Of a stretch of 9,456 bases of DNA, positions 7,170 through 9,456 are shown piece by piece. Every line of letters starts with the position of its first letter. Positions within the stretch are counted from its first letter, which is position 1. Under the pieces are notes generated by a model. It was not told where the DNA came from. It worked only from the letters and a program-made list of their open reading frames with translations, and made no database searches. Position numbers and translations under genes: made by a program. The stretch is from an uncultured Centipeda sp. (GTDB taxonomy: Bacteria > Bacillota > Negativicutes > Selenomonadales > Selenomonadaceae), in contig CALALM010000430.1 in the NCBI GenBank assembly GCA_937925565.1, forward strand, positions 1 to 9,456, given 5' to 3'.

Positions 7170-9317
7170 TTATTTCTCGCCGAACCATTCCTTCCGCGCC
7201 GCGCGCATCGCCGGCCAGAACTCGCCGTTGTTTGCAATCTCCCGTATAAACTTCCGTGCGCGCGGATAAAAGAAGGCACGCAGTTCGGCGCTGTCGAGGG
7301 CATGGTCCTCCTGCAGGTCGTATCCGCGCGGATAGATGCCCGTGCGGACATCCGCAAAGTCGGTTGTGCCGTCCTCATCGACGGGATCCCGCGTCTCAAG
7401 GCGCAGGACGTGATCGTGCGTACGCACGGCGAGCTTGAACGTCTGTCCGGGATACTGGGATGAACTGTAGAGGACATCGCGCGCACGACCGCCGAAGACC
7501 GCGGGGAGGTTTCCGTCGATGTCCTCGGCAACGGGAAAGCCGCAGAGGTGTCCGAGCGTGGGGTAAATATCCACTGCGCTCGTGAGTTCGTCTGCGATGA
7601 CGCCCTCGGGCACGCCTGCCCCGCGCATCATCCACGTAGCTCCCGTAGCGTATTCGCCAACGAGATCCGGCGACTGCACCGGCGCGGGGGCATGATATCC
7701 GCAGCCATGATCGGAGTAAAGGCTCACGATGTATTCGTCCGCACCATAATGCTCCTCAATGTAGGTGAGGAGCTGCCCGACACTGCGGTCGATATGGTGC
7801 AGACTGACGAGGTGCTGACTGAGGTGGAGCGGGAGGCGGGGGATACGGATCGTCGGCACCGTCGGATCGAGAGGGACGAAGCGGTCCGCGAGCGGCATCC
7901 CCACCTCCACCTCGGTGGAGAACTTGAGCGGCACCTGTATGGTCAGCGGATGCACGTCCGTCGTGTGGCAGAACATGAAGTGATCGACCTCGCGCAGCGC
8001 CTCAAGTGTGCGCAGGGCGCGCTCCGTGCCCTCATAGGCGGGCTGGAACCCGTAGGTGGCGATGAGCCGGTCATAGCCCCGATATGTCCCGTGGTAACCG
8101 TTATGTCCTGAAACGAGCGGCGCAGAGGCGTAGTAGCCGAGATCCGTCATGCACTCCGAGATCGTTCGGATGGTGGGCGGCAGCTCGTGACTGTCCTTTT
8201 CGATAAAGATATGCGTGTGGTGCGGATAGCGTCCCGTCTCGATGGCGGGAAGTGCGGGCAGGGTGTGCTCCGATGTGGAGAAATGCTGATCGAAGATCAC
8301 GCCGCGCGCAAAAAATTTGGCAATGCATGGCATATGTTCGGCGAAAAGGTCCCGCACCGCAGGCCAGCACAGCCCGTCAACGAGGAGGTTCAGTACGAGT
8401 TTTTTGCGATGGGGGCTGTGCCCGAGGAGAATGGGGGTGCCCACGGCATAGGGAGCATCCTCATCAGAATGCAGAGTTACGCTCTCGTCAAATCGGAAAT
8501 AGCTGAATGAATACTGTCCGAGGTAGCCGGGATACTCCCTTGCGGGCGTCTGGATGAGGAGGTCCTGATAGGGAAGCGTCCCCGCGATTGGCACAATGAC
8601 CGACCGTCCCTCCGGCACCTCCAGCTGTGTCATACCTGTGACCTCACGCGCCTTTTGGATGTCGAAGGTGAGATCGCGGTCATTGATGACGAAGAGCGAA
8701 TCGTGACGGATGTGTTCATAGACCGGCGCCATCGCCGAGAGAAAGCCCTCGTCCACGTAGATCCCAACCCAAGGGCGGTCATGCCCGTCAGGTATGGTGA
8801 GGGGGATCTCCTCGCCGAGGAAGATGTCAAACGCAAAGCGGAACTGGCCGTTTTCGATGACGGCGCGGTCCGCAATCAATGGCATATAGCAGGAGTTGTT
8901 TACCGCCAGCGAGAAGCGGTTGAGCGCATCCTTCTGCCGGTTCCTTGGGAGGGTAAGGCTGAACTCCTCATCCGGATACGTCCCCTGTATATATCCCTGC
9001 ATGGTGATGGCATCAAACTCACGTCCAACCGCACCATAAGCGGCAGCAAGCACCTTCCAGACCGCGAGGTTCACGGGGCGCCGCGCATATGCGCGCTCTC
9101 CGCAGAGGACGGCATTCTCCGCATCCCCATGATGGAGGAGGTACTGCGCGGCAAAGACATCCGCACGCTCGGAGTCCGGCGATTCGGTACGGTAGGTGGC
9201 GAGCTGCATGAGGAAGTCGTTGTCATATGCCCCGCGTTCGGAGCGTTCCAGCAGATCGTAAAAGAGTGCAGAGGCGCGTTCGTTGTTGCGCCAGAACACC
9301 GTGAAGTCGTCCTGCAT
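7170..9317 (-). CDS. Copy D: TPR-like / alkaline-phosphatase-superfamily protein (putative phosphonate or phospho transferase)
   Basis: 715 residues; first of the four paralogues in the operon and the gene next to the transaminase. TPR-like helices span about 15-110 (RADVFAAQYLLHHGDAENA, then VWKVLAAAYGAVGREFDAI). The central segment carries VPEGRSVIVPIAGT. The catalytic domain has NLLVDG (Asp314), SEHTLPALPAIETGRYPHH (Thr352), TDVHP (His456), LYSDHG (Asp536, His537), WMMRGAGVPEGVIADE and DIDGNLPAVFGG. The region between TDVHP and YSDHG differs most from copies A and C (histidine-rich LHLSQHLVSLHHIDRS against YQ-QFW-LR-VDR), which may mean a different partner. No signal peptide or transmembrane stretch is visible, which places it in the cytosol, whereas the familiar phosphoethanolamine and lipoteichoic-acid-type enzymes are membrane-anchored with outside domains. 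The start at 9317 aligns with the paralogues and has a GAGGGAG tract just upstream. The gap to the transaminase stop is 26 bases. A hydrolase acting on a phosphonate or phosphate ester is the main alternative. Confidence 0.85.
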   Translation of the reverse strand: MQDDFTVFWRNNERASALFYDLLERSERGAYDNDFLMQLATYRTESPDSERADVFAAQYLLHHGDAENAVLCGERAYARRPVNLAVWKVLAAAYGAVGREFDAITMQGYIQGTYPDEEFSLTLPRNRQKDALNRFSLAVNNSCYMPLIADRAVIENGQFRFAFDIFLGEEIPLTIPDGHDRPWVGIYVDEGFLSAMAPVYEHIRHDSLFVINDRDLTFDIQKAREVTGMTQLEVPEGRSVIVPIAGTLPYQDLLIQTPAREYPGYLGQYSFSYFRFDESVTLHSDEDAPYAVGTPILLGHSPHRKKLVLNLLVDGLCWPAVRDLFAEHMPCIAKFFARGVIFDQHFSTSEHTLPALPAIETGRYPHHTHIFIEKDSHELPPTIRTISECMTDLGYYASAPLVSGHNGYHGTYRGYDRLIATYGFQPAYEGTERALRTLEALREVDHFMFCHTTDVHPLTIQVPLKFSTEVEVGMPLADRFVPLDPTVPTIRIPRLPLHLSQHLVSLHHIDRSVGQLLTYIEEHYGADEYIVSLYSDHGCGYHAPAPVQSPDLVGEYATGATWMMRGAGVPEGVIADELTSAVDIYPTLGHLCGFPVAEDIDGNLPAVFGGRARDVLYSSSQYPGQTFKLAVRTHDHVLRLETRDPVDEDGTTDFADVRTGIYPRGYDLQEDHALDSAELRAFFYPRARKFIREIANNGEFWPAMRAARKEWFGEK
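7180..7246. repeat. 67-base perfect direct repeat, 3' end of copy D (partner at 4978-5044)
   Basis: Same orientation and same coding register as the partner, exactly 2202 bases away, which is the copy C to copy D unit spacing. It encodes the C-terminal tail just before the TAA at 7170-7172. Confidence 0.8.
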
Positions 9318-9319
9318 TT

Positions 9320-9326
9320 CTCCCTC
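9320..9326 (-). promoter_or_regulatory. Probable ribosome binding site of copy D
   Basis: GAGGGAG on the minus strand, ending two bases before the ATG at 9317, with its GAGG core five bases away. It is weaker than the AAGGAG sites of copy A and the decarboxylase. It lies in the 26-base gap after the transaminase stop. Confidence 0.5.
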
Positions 9327-9343
9327 TGTCCCTTTCGTGTAAA

Positions 9344-9456
9344 TTATGCGTTCAACGCTTCCTCGAACACGCGGAAGAAACCCTTGATATCCGCCTCGTC
9401 AATCGCGCCGAGGGCGCAGAGGCGGAACGTCGATGCCGTCTGCATCTTGCCCGGGT
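9344..9456 (-). CDS. phnW: 2-aminoethylphosphonate-pyruvate transaminase-like protein, C-terminal 36 codons (runs off right edge)
   Basis: The visible C-terminus contains PGK at its beginning, then TFRLCALGAIDEADIKGF and a final helix FFRVFEEALNA. This fits the end of PhnW-type class V, PLP-dependent AEP transaminases, which close with a YPGK...FRIG.IG....DI pattern and a short helix. These enzymes interconvert phosphonoacetaldehyde plus alanine with AEP plus pyruvate; in a biosynthetic operon that also encodes phosphonopyruvate decarboxylase the AEP-forming direction is expected, where the gene is sometimes called aepZ. The active-site lysine lies outside the window. In some bacteria this domain is fused behind a cytidylyltransferase that activates AEP to CMP-AEP (PntC-AEPT type); the visible piece cannot show whether that is so here. 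A related class V transaminase is possible, but the decarboxylase at the other end of the operon makes AEP the likeliest product. The stop is TAA at 9344-9346. Confidence 0.72.
   Translation of the reverse strand, partial: PGKMQTASTFRLCALGAIDEADIKGFFRVFEEALNA

Noticed and set aside
6213..7463. Long plus-strand open frame of 416 codons
   Set aside because: Antisense to copies C and D and spans their junction. Similar peptides appear opposite each paralogue simply because the genes are homologous.

Overview
The window is one stretch of a single minus-strand operon, and every gene I can support reads right to left. It is GC-rich, with gaps of 51 bases or fewer (often none) and purine-rich ribosome binding sites. 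This suggests a bacterium with compact operons. I cannot name the species; a GC-rich anaerobic Firmicute/Negativicute such as a Selenomonas relative is only an impression.

Layout in transcription order (high to low coordinates): (1) 9456-9344, the last 36 codons of a 2-aminoethylphosphonate (AEP)-pyruvate transaminase-like protein; (2) 9317-7170, copy D, 715 aa; (3) 7118-4968, copy C, 716 aa; (4) 4937-2832, copy B, whose reading frame is interrupted by an in-frame amber codon at codon 9 and is open again from a GTG at 4862; (5) 2832-682, copy A, 716 aa; (6) 670-1, the first 223 codons of phosphonopyruvate decarboxylase. No stretch longer than 51 bases is without a gene. I see no tRNA, rRNA, CRISPR array, insertion sequence, convincing terminator or promoter. 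The operon promoter should lie beyond the right edge.

The flanking genes match two steps of AEP biosynthesis: PEP to phosphonopyruvate (PEP mutase, not in the window), phosphonopyruvate to phosphonoacetaldehyde (decarboxylase, left edge), and phosphonoacetaldehyde to AEP (transaminase, right edge). Between them sit four tandem paralogues of an unusual protein. Each has an N-terminal TPR-like helical region, a central segment of unknown fold, and a C-terminal alkaline-phosphatase-superfamily (sulfatase-like) domain. That domain has a threonine at the nucleophile position and recognisable metal ligands. None shows a signal peptide or membrane helix. The most economical idea is that they are soluble phosphonate or phospho-group transferases, or less likely hydrolases, that use AEP or an activated form of it to decorate several acceptors. 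The activity is inference; the placement and architecture are read directly from the sequence.

The best leads are the four-fold array of cytosolic phosphatase-fold proteins inside a phosphonate pathway, the amber codon at a Trp conserved in the other three copies, and mosaic similarity among the copies that suggests recombination.
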